Shown piece after piece: positions 8,701 through 16,594 of a DNA stretch of 64,000 nt. This stretch comes from Evansella vedderi (lineage in GTDB: Bacteria > Bacillota > Bacilli > Bacillales > Salisediminibacteriaceae). The notes below the pieces were generated by a model that saw nothing but the letters and a program-made list of their open reading frames with translations, ran no database searches and was not told the DNA's origin. Location: assembly GCF_030813435.1 (NCBI RefSeq), contig NZ_JAUSUG010000015.1:1-64000 (forward strand), given 5' to 3'. Position 1 is the stretch's first letter. Every line of letters starts with the position of its first letter. The position numbers and the translations under genes were made by a program.

Positions 8701-8934
8701 TTACTCCCCATGTCTTAAAAACAAGCGCAGTCGCTCTACCGACGCCTCAAAAGCAGTCAAATCATGATCCTCTAATTGTACAACCTTTACGGCACGGCCC
8801 TTTGGCTCATCATAGCGATGATATTGGTTATATTCTTCACTCACCCATAGAATACCATAATAAAAAACAAGCGTGCACCCCATGAATAAAATAAATACCC
8901 AAATTGCTTCAAGTAATGTTCCAATCCTCTTCAT
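8701..8934 (-). CDS. yqzK: YqzK family membrane protein (DUF4227)
   Basis: This 77-residue protein has one N-terminal transmembrane helix (LLEAIWVFILFMGCTLVFYYGILWV) and a short charged soluble tail. Its position between fur and xerD is that of B. subtilis yqzK. No function is known. The ATG at 8934 is preceded by AAGGGGAG about 8 bases away; an in-frame ATG at 8952 is less likely. It ends 24 bases before xerD, so they are probably cotranscribed. Confidence 0.8.
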   Translation of the reverse strand: MKRIGTLLEAIWVFILFMGCTLVFYYGILWVSEEYNQYHRYDEPKGRAVKVVQLEDHDLTAFEASVERLRLFLRHGE

Positions 8935-9034
8935 CTTAATTCTCCCCTTCATATCCTTTCACTAAAAGAATATGACAGGTAAGACAAGTTCTATACCTCA
9001 AACAGGACAAATAAAGGAAGTTTTACAAAAAATG

Positions 9035-9096
9035 CTGTATTAACTCCTATTTTCATTCTCCATGGAGCAAAATTTCACTTGCATGGAGGGACTACA
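9035..9096. repeat. fragment of intergenic repeat family B (right end)
   Basis: The stretch ATTTTCATTCTCCATGGAGCAAAATTTCACTTGCATGGAGG resembles the right ends of the larger repeats at 35540-35745 and 50960-51395 (ATTTTCAT..CCATGG.G..AATT...TTT.CATGGAGG). The left part is missing, so it looks like a remnant. Confidence 0.45.
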
Positions 9097-9104
9097 GGAA
9101 AATA

Positions 9105-9133
9105 AAAAACCTTACTAATTTTAGCAAGGTATT
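9105..9133 (-). terminator. terminator of fur
   Basis: An imperfect inverted repeat (ACCTTGCT / AGTAAGGT on the minus strand) is followed by TTTTTTATT, shortly after the fur stop codon. Confidence 0.7.
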
Positions 9134-9140
9134 ATTTCCC

Positions 9141-9593
9141 TTATTCGCTTGTTTTCTCATCTCTACAACGATAACAGATTCCATGAAAGGTTAGTCGGTG
9201 ATCTTTAATATAAAAGTTCCATTCCTTTTCAACCACCTTTTCCACCTCTTCCAGTAAGTCTTCTTGAATTTCATCCACTGATCCACATTCAATACATACT
9301 AGATGATGATGGAAATGGGCTGCTCCCTCTTGTCTTAAATCATATCGTGATACACCATCACCGAAGTTTATTTTATCTACTACCTTTAATTCATTTAATA
9401 ATTCCAATGTTCGATATACAGTAGCCAGCCCGATTTCAGGAGATTTTTCCTTCACAAGCATATATACATCTTCAGCACTCAAATGATCTTCCTCATGTTC
9501 TAATAAAACCCTCACCGTTGCTTCCCGTTGTGGTGTTAATTTATAACTTTGAGAATGTAATTGCTTTTTTATGCGTTCAATCCTCTGTTCCAT
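9141..9593 (-). CDS. fur: ferric uptake regulator Fur
   Basis: Fur is a Fe(II)-dependent dimeric repressor of iron acquisition genes. The 150 residues show an N-terminal winged helix (YKLTPQREATVRVLL, GLATVYRTLELL), the His-rich metal segment AAHFHHHLVCIECG, and a second Cys pair ICYRCRDE that with CIEC forms the structural zinc site. Location next to yqzK-xerD is that of B. subtilis fur (yqkL). Promoter boxes and a PerR-like operator lie upstream. Confidence 0.96.
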   Translation of the reverse strand: MEQRIERIKKQLHSQSYKLTPQREATVRVLLEHEEDHLSAEDVYMLVKEKSPEIGLATVYRTLELLNELKVVDKINFGDGVSRYDLRQEGAAHFHHHLVCIECGSVDEIQEDLLEEVEKVVEKEWNFYIKDHRLTFHGICYRCRDEKTSE

Positions 9594-9625
9594 GTTTATC
9601 CCCCCAAAAAGCCATCTACAAATTT

Positions 9626-9655
9626 ATTATACTCTTTGGGAAAAAATAGTGTCAA
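9626..9655 (-). promoter_or_regulatory. sigma-A promoter of fur
   Basis: On the minus strand a perfect TTGACA (9655-9650) and a perfect TATAAT (9631-9626) are separated by 18 bases, 30 bases upstream of the fur start codon. Confidence 0.85.
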
Positions 9656-9679
9656 ACGAGAATTGTTTTAAAGTAGTTA

Positions 9680-9694
9680 TTATAATTATTATCA
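9680..9694 (-). promoter_or_regulatory. PerR/Fur-type operator upstream of fur
   Basis: TTATAATTATTATCA matches the PerR box TTATAATNATTATAA at all but one defined position, and the Fur box TGATAATNATTATCA also at all but one. It lies about 25 bases upstream of the -35 box of fur. In B. subtilis fur is under PerR control, which favours PerR, but the sequence alone cannot decide. Confidence 0.6.
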
Positions 9695-9717
9695 AATTAT
9701 TTTCATTATAAACAAAA

Positions 9718-10356
9718 CTAATTTATCCAGGAAAATACCATTTTCATTACTGCTGGGGATACATAAGCTTCATAAGCGGATACAAATGCAATAAATACCC
9801 CTACTGCAAGTAAAAAGATTAAATAAGTAATGAAATATTGAAAAATAGGTTCAAATCCCCGTCTTGTAATTTGGCGCCATATTTTAATGGAAAAAGCTGT
9901 TGCAATGGTTGTTACTGTAATAAATATAGGAATTAATATGATATTTTGTGGAAGAATGGTTGCAAACGACAATAAAAATCCATCAAATCCCATCTGGTTT
10001 ACTAAAAACCCTACAGTAAAGCCCACAACAATCCCTTTAATAAAAAGGAGAATAAAAATGATAGGTAAACCAATTACAGATAAACCCAAGACCCACATTA
10101 ATCCGATATATTTACTATAATGGGAAAAGCTTTGGGTAAACATTGCTGATGAACTGGCAAACTCTCCTTGTTCTACTTGTCCAAAAAACAGTGATAAATA
10201 AGCATACAAATCATTTTTTTGAGAGAAGCTTAAGCTATTTACAATGATTGCACCAAAGATAACCCCCATGCAAAGAAGTACAATTGTAAACATATAGATG
10301 GCTCGATGCTCTTCTATATGATCTAGTATTAATCTCTTTATACCCATACGCTTCAT
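9718..10356 (-). CDS. spoIIM: stage II sporulation protein M
   Basis: SpoIIM acts with SpoIID and SpoIIP in the mother cell membrane to drive septal peptidoglycan remodelling and engulfment. The 212-residue product is an integral membrane protein with several hydrophobic helices and the conserved segments GAIIVNSLSFSQK, YIGLMWVLGLSVIGLP and GFTVGFLVNQMGF, closely matching B. subtilis. I start it at the ATG at 10356; the frame extends to a TTG at 10398, but a sigma-E-like promoter lies at 10399-10427 and would leave that TTG outside or at the edge of the message. Confidence 0.95.
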   Translation of the reverse strand: MKRMGIKRLILDHIEEHRAIYMFTIVLLCMGVIFGAIIVNSLSFSQKNDLYAYLSLFFGQVEQGEFASSSAMFTQSFSHYSKYIGLMWVLGLSVIGLPIIFILLFIKGIVVGFTVGFLVNQMGFDGFLLSFATILPQNIILIPIFITVTTIATAFSIKIWRQITRRGFEPIFQYFITYLIFLLAVGVFIAFVSAYEAYVSPAVMKMVFSWIN

Positions 10357-10398
10357 AGAAAAACTCGCCTCGTTTCCTTCTATTTCTCCTTCTACCAA

Positions 10399-10427
10399 AG
10401 CCTATGAATCTATAAAGAGATCTATGA
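10399..10427 (-). promoter_or_regulatory. candidate sigma-E promoter for spoIIM
   Basis: On the minus strand TCATAGA (10427-10421) and CATAGGCT (10406-10399) are 14 bases apart, resembling the sigma-E boxes KMATATT and CATACANT. spoIIM is a sigma-E gene in B. subtilis. Confidence 0.5.
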
Positions 10428-10447
10428 CAGAAATAATAGATTTGATT

Positions 10448-11644
10448 TTATTTTATTTTTCCATATATTCCTCCACCTCCTGTTTGGATATTGACATCCC
10501 CTTTTCTAGCTTCAACAATCTTTACAGCTACCTTTTCAGGTACCACATTAAACAATGCCACGTCTGCAGCTTCATGAAGAACGACCATTTCAGTACGGAA
10601 TTCCTCTAGTAACCGTTCGAGCGTTTTCGGCCCACAACCCGGAATAAACTCTAATGGTATTTGATGTAAATAAGGGGGACGTTTCCTCTTGTATGTTGTC
10701 AACTCATTTCTCTGTTTAAAGGAAAGCTCTTCTATCCTCTCTGCAACTCCTTTAATGCTTTTTCCTTTATGGCCATTAGAACAAATTCCATTTTGAAACG
10801 GTGCGAAGCAAATACTACAAACGGTTTGATAATACTTTCCTAATTTAGGGTGTAAACCGACATTCCTTTTTATTCTTCTTCCTCCCTGTTCCTTCAGGGC
10901 TTTATCTATCTCTAAAAAACTTGGTTTTAAAAGTACAATTATTTGGTGTTCCCTAGCAATTTTTGTTACAGAATGGGCATCAGAGTTAGATAAAAACGTA
11001 TAATTATTTAATTCTGGAAGCTTTTCTGCCATCGTAGTATCGGAGCTTAATCCCAGTTCTATTGCATCAATTAAGTTGGGATCAAAAACCTCCTCTAACG
11101 AAACATATACCCCTTTTCCGTAAAGGCTTTTAAAAGGAGTAAAAACATGGGCAGGGATAAATAAGCCAGACAATTCCTTTACCTTATATTGCAATTCTCT
11201 TCCAGAAACGTAAATGCGCTGTGAGCTTAATTGTATGTTTTTCAACCGTTTTTCACACCATTTAGAGAACTGATCCATTAAATCCAACGTCGGGAAAAAA
11301 CATAACACATGAATAGGCCCTTGACAATTTTCATCAAGGACCTCTAACTCTGTTCCGAGGATAATCGTTAATTGTTCTTTGTACTTAATTCCTCCTTCTG
11401 CCAATTCTTCTGCTAATCCAGAGGTAATAAGTTCCCTTATTTCTTCTATCACTTCTGGGGAATGGGCATCGATAATTCCAATAATATCTAAGCCTTTTCT
11501 ATTAATGGATTCTTCAATTACAGCCTGTAAGGTTAGTTTATTTGAAGCTGTTATTTTAACTGGTCGTCCAGACTTTGTTCTTCCAATATGTATATGCAGA
11601 TCCATATAGAAATTCATTAAAGAGTCAGTCAACTGCACCACCAC
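10448..11644 (-). CDS. endonuclease Q-like PHP-domain DNA repair nuclease (YqxK)
   Basis: The protein has an N-terminal PHP phosphoesterase domain (metal ligands in YMDLHIHIGRT, GIIDAHSPE, FIPAHVFTP, LSNSDAHS), then a Cys-type zinc finger (CSICFAPFQNGIC), and a C-terminal helix-hairpin-helix (FIPGCGPKTLERLL). This layout is that of EndoQ, which nicks 5' to deaminated bases such as uracil and hypoxanthine; homologues from Bacillus have been described. The function here is inferred from the family. The start is uncertain: GTG at 11644 directly after nudF, or a start nearer MNFYMDLHIH. It is cotranscribed with nudF (6-base gap). Confidence 0.85.
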   Translation of the reverse strand: MVVQLTDSLMNFYMDLHIHIGRTKSGRPVKITASNKLTLQAVIEESINRKGLDIIGIIDAHSPEVIEEIRELITSGLAEELAEGGIKYKEQLTIILGTELEVLDENCQGPIHVLCFFPTLDLMDQFSKWCEKRLKNIQLSSQRIYVSGRELQYKVKELSGLFIPAHVFTPFKSLYGKGVYVSLEEVFDPNLIDAIELGLSSDTTMAEKLPELNNYTFLSNSDAHSVTKIAREHQIIVLLKPSFLEIDKALKEQGGRRIKRNVGLHPKLGKYYQTVCSICFAPFQNGICSNGHKGKSIKGVAERIEELSFKQRNELTTYKRKRPPYLHQIPLEFIPGCGPKTLERLLEEFRTEMVVLHEAADVALFNVVPEKVAVKIVEARKGDVNIQTGGGGIYGKIK

Positions 11645-11649
11645 CTATC

Positions 11650-12186
11650 CTATCTATGTAGAAGTTGCAAGTATTGAATGGCAATGATTGTTTTGGCATC
11701 ATGAATTTCCTGATTGTCCATTAATTTTCTTGCTTCGTCTATTGTAACCTCAAAGCATTCTACAAATTCATCCTCATCAGTATTAGCAGTTCCATCCGAT
11801 AGTTCCTCTGCTAAAAACAAGTAGATTAATTCGTCTGCAAATCCAGGACTTGTATAGAAGGAACCGAGTGAAGTCCACTTGCCTGCAAGAAAACCCGTTT
11901 CCTCCTCCAATTCTCTCTTAGCACAAGGTAAAGGATCTTCCCCCTTTTCAAGCTTTCCTGCTGGTATTTCTGCAATCGTCTTTTCTAGTGGTTTTCGAAA
12001 TTGGCGAACTAATAACAGCTTATTGTCTTCTGTTACAGCAATTACTGCAACAGCACCTGGGTGAGTTACGATTTCCCGCTTACTAGTTTCTCCATTTGGA
12101 AGGGTTACGTCATGTATGGAAAGGTCTATAATCCTGCCCTCGTAAATAGTTTCTTTGCTTATTGTTTTTTCCGCAAATTTCTCCAT
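11650..12186 (-). CDS. nudF: ADP-ribose pyrophosphatase (Nudix hydrolase)
   Basis: The enzyme hydrolyses ADP-ribose to AMP and ribose 5-phosphate, clearing a reactive by-product. The Nudix box is complete and canonical: G at GKLEKGEDPLP, then AKRELEEETGF (REUXEEXGU). Length is 178 residues, and the neighbouring order yqxK-nudF-mciZ is that of B. subtilis yqkG. A GGAGG site precedes the ATG. Confidence 0.94.
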   Translation of the reverse strand: MEKFAEKTISKETIYEGRIIDLSIHDVTLPNGETSKREIVTHPGAVAVIAVTEDNKLLLVRQFRKPLEKTIAEIPAGKLEKGEDPLPCAKRELEEETGFLAGKWTSLGSFYTSPGFADELIYLFLAEELSDGTANTDEDEFVECFEVTIDEARKLMDNQEIHDAKTIIAIQYLQLLHR

Positions 12187-12274
12187 TTCTAATCCTCCAG
12201 TTCTTTACCTAACCTTTTTATCATATGGATAAGCATACCAAAGTAAACAATTATTTTCACGGGAGGAAATACGA

Positions 12275-12493
12275 ATGCAAATTTATCACCGAGAAAAGGG
12301 AATCGTACTTTCAGGAAAAGCATGGGAAATACGAGAATTTTTAAAGCAAAAGGCAAGGCAATTTCACACTTTAGAAGAGTGGTGCTCTTCCTCCAAAAAC
12401 CAGTGGACTGCACAAGCAACCCCTAAAAAGAACAAAGGATCCTTATCGATTGTTCGTCCCATAGAGGTTAACGGGAAGGGACTTAACTCTTGA
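12275..12493 (+). CDS. mciZ: MciZ-like FtsZ inhibitor with a C-terminal extension
   Basis: The first 40 residues closely resemble the 40-residue B. subtilis mother-cell inhibitor of FtsZ: the KGIVLSGKAWEIREFLKQ segment corresponds to KGVVLVGKAWEIRAKLKE. MciZ binds FtsZ and blocks Z-rings in the mother cell during sporulation. GGGAGGAA lies 5 bases before the ATG. The location beside nudF is the same as in B. subtilis. Oddly, the frame continues to 72 residues and its last 130 bases are antisense to the 3' end of the DUF3866 gene. The extension (Ser/Lys/Asn-rich) has no counterpart in the B. subtilis protein. Confidence 0.8.
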   Translation: MQIYHREKGIVLSGKAWEIREFLKQKARQFHTLEEWCSSSKNQWTAQATPKKNKGSLSIVRPIEVNGKGLNS

Positions 12494-13461
12494 ACATCTA
12501 TTAGTTGTGGGAAAAGATGCTCTTCATCCACCTCTTTAACTTCTATATGCTCGTATGAGGTAAGACGCTTCCAATCCCTTTCCAATAAGGAATTGGAATA
12601 GTTACCTATAGGAATAGGCAGTATACTATTCATTAAAGTCAGCTCTGTAAGGGGGGTAATTGTATGATGACTTACTCCTTTGTGCCTTTCCCTTGGATCT
12701 GCTTCAGAAAGTCTTGGAATCCAAACCGGCTTTCCACCTAATGCTCCTATAATATTTGCCCAATTGGCTTGTGCAAGGCCACTAAAACCATAGTGAGTAT
12801 TACTACCTACAACCCCTGGCCCTAACGTAATTAGCACCATTCCTTGCAGTTGCTGTTCTACGATATATTGAAGTGCCGTCACTAAATTAACAGCCTCTTT
12901 TTGGCCTCCGAAGGACTGCCCCGCAGTTATGGAAAAAAAAGAAGGTTGCTTTTTTAAATAGGTTAAGTGTCTGCTCATTACTAACGGTAAAGACGCTTCG
13001 TCACTAAAAATCACCGTAAGGGGGGTACTCTCTTTTTTTAGCTGCAGGAGAAACCAGATGATTGGAAGCATACTGTGCAGCTCACAAATAAAAATATGCT
13101 TACCATTTAAGCTAACCCTTTTTTTAAACAAGAAATGTGATTTACTTTCCGGTGATTCTACTGTTAAAACACTATGCTGATCACTGAGATATCTCGCTTT
13201 CATAATGTGACCTGCATCCCCAACATTTTTAAAACTATAATTTCCTTTCTTAATTACAGCTCGGACAACATCCCAACCACCAGTACCAAGCTTTAATTTT
13301 GTTGCAGTTGTATTTACAATAACCCAATCCCCCACCTTCACTTCAGGATGGAGCCGTCTATAAAGAATTGCCTTACCGATACCGCCGCTAGTTTTTATTC
13401 GAAGTACTTCGTCTGTAACCTCCAATATGTTAAGTACCTGTACCTTCTCCTCTGTAAGCAT
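12364..13461 (-). CDS. DUF3866 family protein
   Basis: A 365-residue protein of unknown function that I recognise as DUF3866. The N-terminal 80 residues look like a small beta-barrel (VKVGDWVIVNTTATKLKLGTGGWDVV), and the rest contains Gly-rich, Rossmann-like stretches (VLITLGPGVVGSNTHYGFSGL; IGALGGKPVWIPRLSEADPRERHKGVSHHT). It has no signal peptide or clear membrane helix. It converges with mciZ and the two genes overlap by 130 bases. Confidence 0.75.
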   Translation of the reverse strand: MLTEEKVQVLNILEVTDEVLRIKTSGGIGKAILYRRLHPEVKVGDWVIVNTTATKLKLGTGGWDVVRAVIKKGNYSFKNVGDAGHIMKARYLSDQHSVLTVESPESKSHFLFKKRVSLNGKHIFICELHSMLPIIWFLLQLKKESTPLTVIFSDEASLPLVMSRHLTYLKKQPSFFSITAGQSFGGQKEAVNLVTALQYIVEQQLQGMVLITLGPGVVGSNTHYGFSGLAQANWANIIGALGGKPVWIPRLSEADPRERHKGVSHHTITPLTELTLMNSILPIPIGNYSNSLLERDWKRLTSYEHIEVKEVDEEHLFPQLIDVQELSPFPLTSMGRTIDKDPLFFLGVACAVHWFLEEEHHSSKV

Positions 13462-13581
13462 AAAACCACCCCTATACCACTCAATCTATTCTTCCACACC
13501 AAATGAAATAACTTAAAGTATTTGTGGGATTACATATTGATTGATACTATCTATATATAGTCCTTTAGTGAGGTGTTTATT

Positions 13582-14493
13582 GTGAAAAAAAACAAATTAG
13601 GTCATTCTGAATTGTATGTCTCAGAGCTGGGTTTTGGCTGTATGTCATTAGGTAACAATCATCAAATAAATGAACGGATGATTCACGAAGCCATAGACCA
13701 TGGTATCAATTTTTTCGATACAGCTGATTTATACGATAAAGGAATGAATGAAAAATCATTAGGCTTAGCTTTAAGGGAGAAAAGGAAGGATGTGATCATC
13801 GCTACCAAAGGTGGAAACGAATGGGGCGAAGGAATCGATGGGTGGCGTTGGAACCCATCAAAGGAATATTTAAAGGGAGCAGTGAAACAATCATTAATAC
13901 GCTTAGGAACAGATTATATTGATTTGTATCAGTTACACGGTGGTACGATTGAAGACCCTGTTGATGAAACGATTGAGGCATTTGAAGATTTAGTCCAAGA
14001 AGGAGTTATCCGCAATTACGGTATATCTTCTATTCGACCAAACGTCATTAAAGCTTATTTAGAAAAATCTAATATCACTAGTATAATGATGCAGTATAGC
14101 CTGTTGGATCGGAGACCAGAAGAATGGTTTGATGTTATTGGTAACCACCATGTTTCTGTTATTGCAAGGGGGCCTGTTGCGAAAGGCATACTCTCCAATG
14201 ATTATGAACGGAAGATAACGTCAAAGGGTTATTTGGATTATACAGAAATTGAACTAAGGGAAACGGTTGATGAGATCCTTCATTACATAAGTGAGAATGG
14301 TCACCCGTTGCAGCAGGTGGCCCTAAGATATGTAATGGATAACCCAATCGTAGCAACAGCCATTCCCGGAGCAAGCCGCCTAGATCAATTAATGGAGAAT
14401 ATAGATGTTGCCAATATTCCTTCCCTTCCAGAACATTTAACTGCTAAATTACGGAAAGTAACCAAACAATCGAAATATTCAAATCATAGATAA
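13582..14493 (+). CDS. aldo/keto reductase, YqkF type
   Basis: An NADPH-dependent aldo/keto reductase of the 12-member TIM-barrel superfamily, about 303 residues, with the catalytic tetrad visible: Asp in FFDTADLYD, Tyr of the same segment, Lys in IATKGGNEW, and His in YQLHGGTIED. The sequence is close to B. subtilis YqkF, which also neighbours mciZ/nudF. The start is probably the second GTG (13582), with GAGGTG 7 bases upstream; a GTG at 13573 overlaps that site. Its substrate is unknown. Confidence 0.88.
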   Translation: MKKNKLGHSELYVSELGFGCMSLGNNHQINERMIHEAIDHGINFFDTADLYDKGMNEKSLGLALREKRKDVIIATKGGNEWGEGIDGWRWNPSKEYLKGAVKQSLIRLGTDYIDLYQLHGGTIEDPVDETIEAFEDLVQEGVIRNYGISSIRPNVIKAYLEKSNITSIMMQYSLLDRRPEEWFDVIGNHHVSVIARGPVAKGILSNDYERKITSKGYLDYTEIELRETVDEILHYISENGHPLQQVALRYVMDNPIVATAIPGASRLDQLMENIDVANIPSLPEHLTAKLRKVTKQSKYSNHR

Positions 14494-14497
14494 GGAA

Positions 14498-14630
14498 AGA
14501 GGCTGGGACAAAAGCGTTTTGTCAATGAGAATTCCGAACAAAGCATATAAATCGCTTCGGAAATATACTTCGCTACAATAATACATTGTTCGTATTTTCA
14601 TCTAAACACTTTAGTTATGTCCCAGCCTCT
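14498..14630. repeat. intergenic repeat family A, copy 1 (GAGGCTGGGACA element)
   Basis: The element is bounded by AGAGGCTGGG and CCCAGCCTCT and folds on itself over most of its length. It fills the gap between two convergent genes and probably terminates both. It shares the core CGCTTCGGAAATATACTTC and the end AACACTTTAGTTATGTCC with copies at 21391-21543 (opposite orientation) and 26661-26805. Confidence 0.9.
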
Positions 14631-14636
14631 ATTTGT

Positions 14637-15254
14637 TTAGTAGTTTTCTCTTGCTTTAATATAATAGTTCTTTAGCAATTCATAATTGACATACCCTTGA
14701 TGTCGCTCCACAATCCTTCCATCAGGGGCAATAATGAGCGTCATAGGAATAGCCATTACTTGATAGCCAAAGCCTACTTCTCCCCTTTCATCTAACAAGG
14801 TAGGAAAAGGAATTTGAAAATCTTCAATGAATTGAGCAACTACTTCTAGATTTCTTTCTTGTGTAGTCATATTAACTCCGAGCACTTGTACATTTTCCCC
14901 TTCGTACTCTTCATGAAATTGGATTAAATAGGGCATTTCATCCCTGCACGGCGGACACCATGAAGCCCACATATTTACCACTACAAAGTTACCGTTATGG
15001 TCTGATAAACTCACCTTTTCATTCTCCCCCCATATAGGAAGGGTAAAGTCCAATGCAAGATCTCCAGGTAGAATACCTTTCTTATCTAAATCATTAGTAT
15101 TGTTTTTTTCGGTTGTTAGGTAGTTTTGACTTAAAAATAAATTTAAACCCATTGTTTCAACCTGGTCATTATTTAGTTTATCGAAAAATACATAGGTCAC
15201 TATACTTATAGCACCAAGCAAAATAATAAACGTGGTTAATTTATTCTCCTTCAT
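14637..15254 (-). CDS. membrane-anchored TlpA/ResA-like thiol-disulfide oxidoreductase
   Basis: One N-terminal membrane helix (FIILLGAISIVTYVFF) anchors an extracytoplasmic thioredoxin fold with the active site WASWCPPCRDEMP and the cis-Pro segment MAIPMTL. Proteins of this type reduce disulfides outside the membrane, for example on apocytochrome c. No cytochrome biogenesis genes are nearby, so the partner is unknown. I start at the ATG at 15254, with GGGGGG 7 bases upstream; the ATG at 15269 lies directly against its purine tract. Confidence 0.85.
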   Translation of the reverse strand: MKENKLTTFIILLGAISIVTYVFFDKLNNDQVETMGLNLFLSQNYLTTEKNNTNDLDKKGILPGDLALDFTLPIWGENEKVSLSDHNGNFVVVNMWASWCPPCRDEMPYLIQFHEEYEGENVQVLGVNMTTQERNLEVVAQFIEDFQIPFPTLLDERGEVGFGYQVMAIPMTLIIAPDGRIVERHQGYVNYELLKNYYIKARENY

Positions 15255-15552
15255 ATGAAATCCCCCCATCTTCCTTAGTATAATGGGTTTTGACAGAAAG
15301 GAAATGGAATATATAAAATGTCACAATGTGTTCATGATTTTCTAAACATGTCCTTTATTTAAGTATAGAATGTTTTTAGAGAGCTTGGTCTAGATTGAAT
15401 TCTTTGTACATACTTTGTAAGGATTAAACTTCTTTAAAAAAGATTTCCACTGGAAATAAATTTTGATAGAATAGAAAAGACCGTTTCTAGCAATTGGAAA
15501 TATGATCTGAAGTTACTTGAATAAATTACATACGGAAGAAAGGAAGATTTTT

Positions 15553-16386
15553 GTGACTTTGTTTGAAGCAATCATTTTCGGTATTGTACAAGGTATTACT
15601 GAATTTTTACCCATCTCCAGTACAGCCCATATTGTTATAACCCAACTTATTTTCGGATATACCTTTCCAGGCTTATCATTTGAAATATTTCTACACCTTG
15701 CCTCAGTCCTTGCTGTAATGATTTATTTCTGGCGTGATCTATTAAATGTTATAACTGGATTCTTTAAATATATTGCAAAGAGAAATAGAGAAGATCGTAC
15801 CCAATTCTTTTTTGGAATTTACATCTTAATTGCCACTGCCATTACCGGGGTTTTAGGAAAATTATTAACGGACGTGACTGCAGATTCTATAAAAACACCA
15901 CCTTTTATTGCAGGAGCGTTAGTGGTAACCGGACTATCTTTAATCTTTATTGAACGTTTTCATCGTGTAGGAAATAAAACAGAAGATACGATGACATTCT
16001 GGGATTCTATCATTGTTGGATTAGGCCAAACATTAGCTGTTATCCCTGGAATTTCCCGCTCAGGTGCTACATTAGTTGTAGCATTATTAGCTGGATTAAA
16101 CCGAGATACAGCAGTACGCTACTCCTTTCTTTTAGCTATCCCTGTTATCCTTGGTTCAACTGTCCTGGCATTGGATGACTTCTCCATGACAATGGTTGAT
16201 TACATCGGGCCGTTTAATTTATTCATTTCCTTTATTGTTACATTTGTTTTTTCTTTAATAGGGATAATATGGTTAATAAACTTCTTGAAACAAAGTAAAT
16301 TAATCTACTTTGCCATTTACTGCTTTATTTTGGCAATTCTAGTTTATACTTTCATCGATCCTAGCACTGTTATGGATGTTGGATAA
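15553..16386 (+). CDS. uppP: undecaprenyl-diphosphatase UppP (BacA family)
   Basis: UppP dephosphorylates undecaprenyl diphosphate at the membrane to recycle the lipid carrier for cell wall synthesis; overproduction confers bacitracin resistance. Both family motifs are present: QGITEFLPISSTAHI and PGISRSGAT, in a protein with about eight hydrophobic helices. The start is GTG at 15553 with AAAGGAAG 6 bases upstream. The frame is open further to a TTG at 15517 without support. Length is 277 residues, typical for the family. Confidence 0.94.
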   Translation: MTLFEAIIFGIVQGITEFLPISSTAHIVITQLIFGYTFPGLSFEIFLHLASVLAVMIYFWRDLLNVITGFFKYIAKRNREDRTQFFFGIYILIATAITGVLGKLLTDVTADSIKTPPFIAGALVVTGLSLIFIERFHRVGNKTEDTMTFWDSIIVGLGQTLAVIPGISRSGATLVVALLAGLNRDTAVRYSFLLAIPVILGSTVLALDDFSMTMVDYIGPFNLFISFIVTFVFSLIGIIWLINFLKQSKLIYFAIYCFILAILVYTFIDPSTVMDVG

Positions 16387-16409
16387 AGTAGTAAATATGG
16401 AGTAGAAGA

Positions 16410-16461
16410 GGGTGACTCAAAGGTAAAAAACTACCTTTTAAGTCACCCTTCATCTTTTTTT
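16410..16461 (+). terminator. terminator of uppP
   Basis: GGGTGACTCAAAGGTA pairs with TACCTTTTAAGTCACCC and is followed by CTTCATCTTTTTTT. Confidence 0.85.
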
Positions 16462-16594
16462 CATTCATGTAACAATTCTATTGCAGCAATTTACTGTCGT
16501 CGTTTTCTTTGATAAAATTATCAACGATGTAAAAATTACTTATAGTCTATTTTCTAGGATTTTAATAGATTACATGATTAATGGGAGATAAAAT

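Noticed and set aside
8601-8885. 94-codon plus-strand frame opposite xerD/yqzK
   Set aside because: Shadow of two conserved minus-strand genes, no ribosome site, no recognisable protein.
12213-12241. sigma-E promoter for mciZ (CATACCAA at 12234)
   Set aside because: A -10-like sequence exists but no ATA-type -35 box is found at the required distance.
16501-16560. Zur operator in front of the YcgR-like permease
   Set aside because: ACGATGTAAAAATTACT only vaguely resembles the Zur box and lacks its symmetry.
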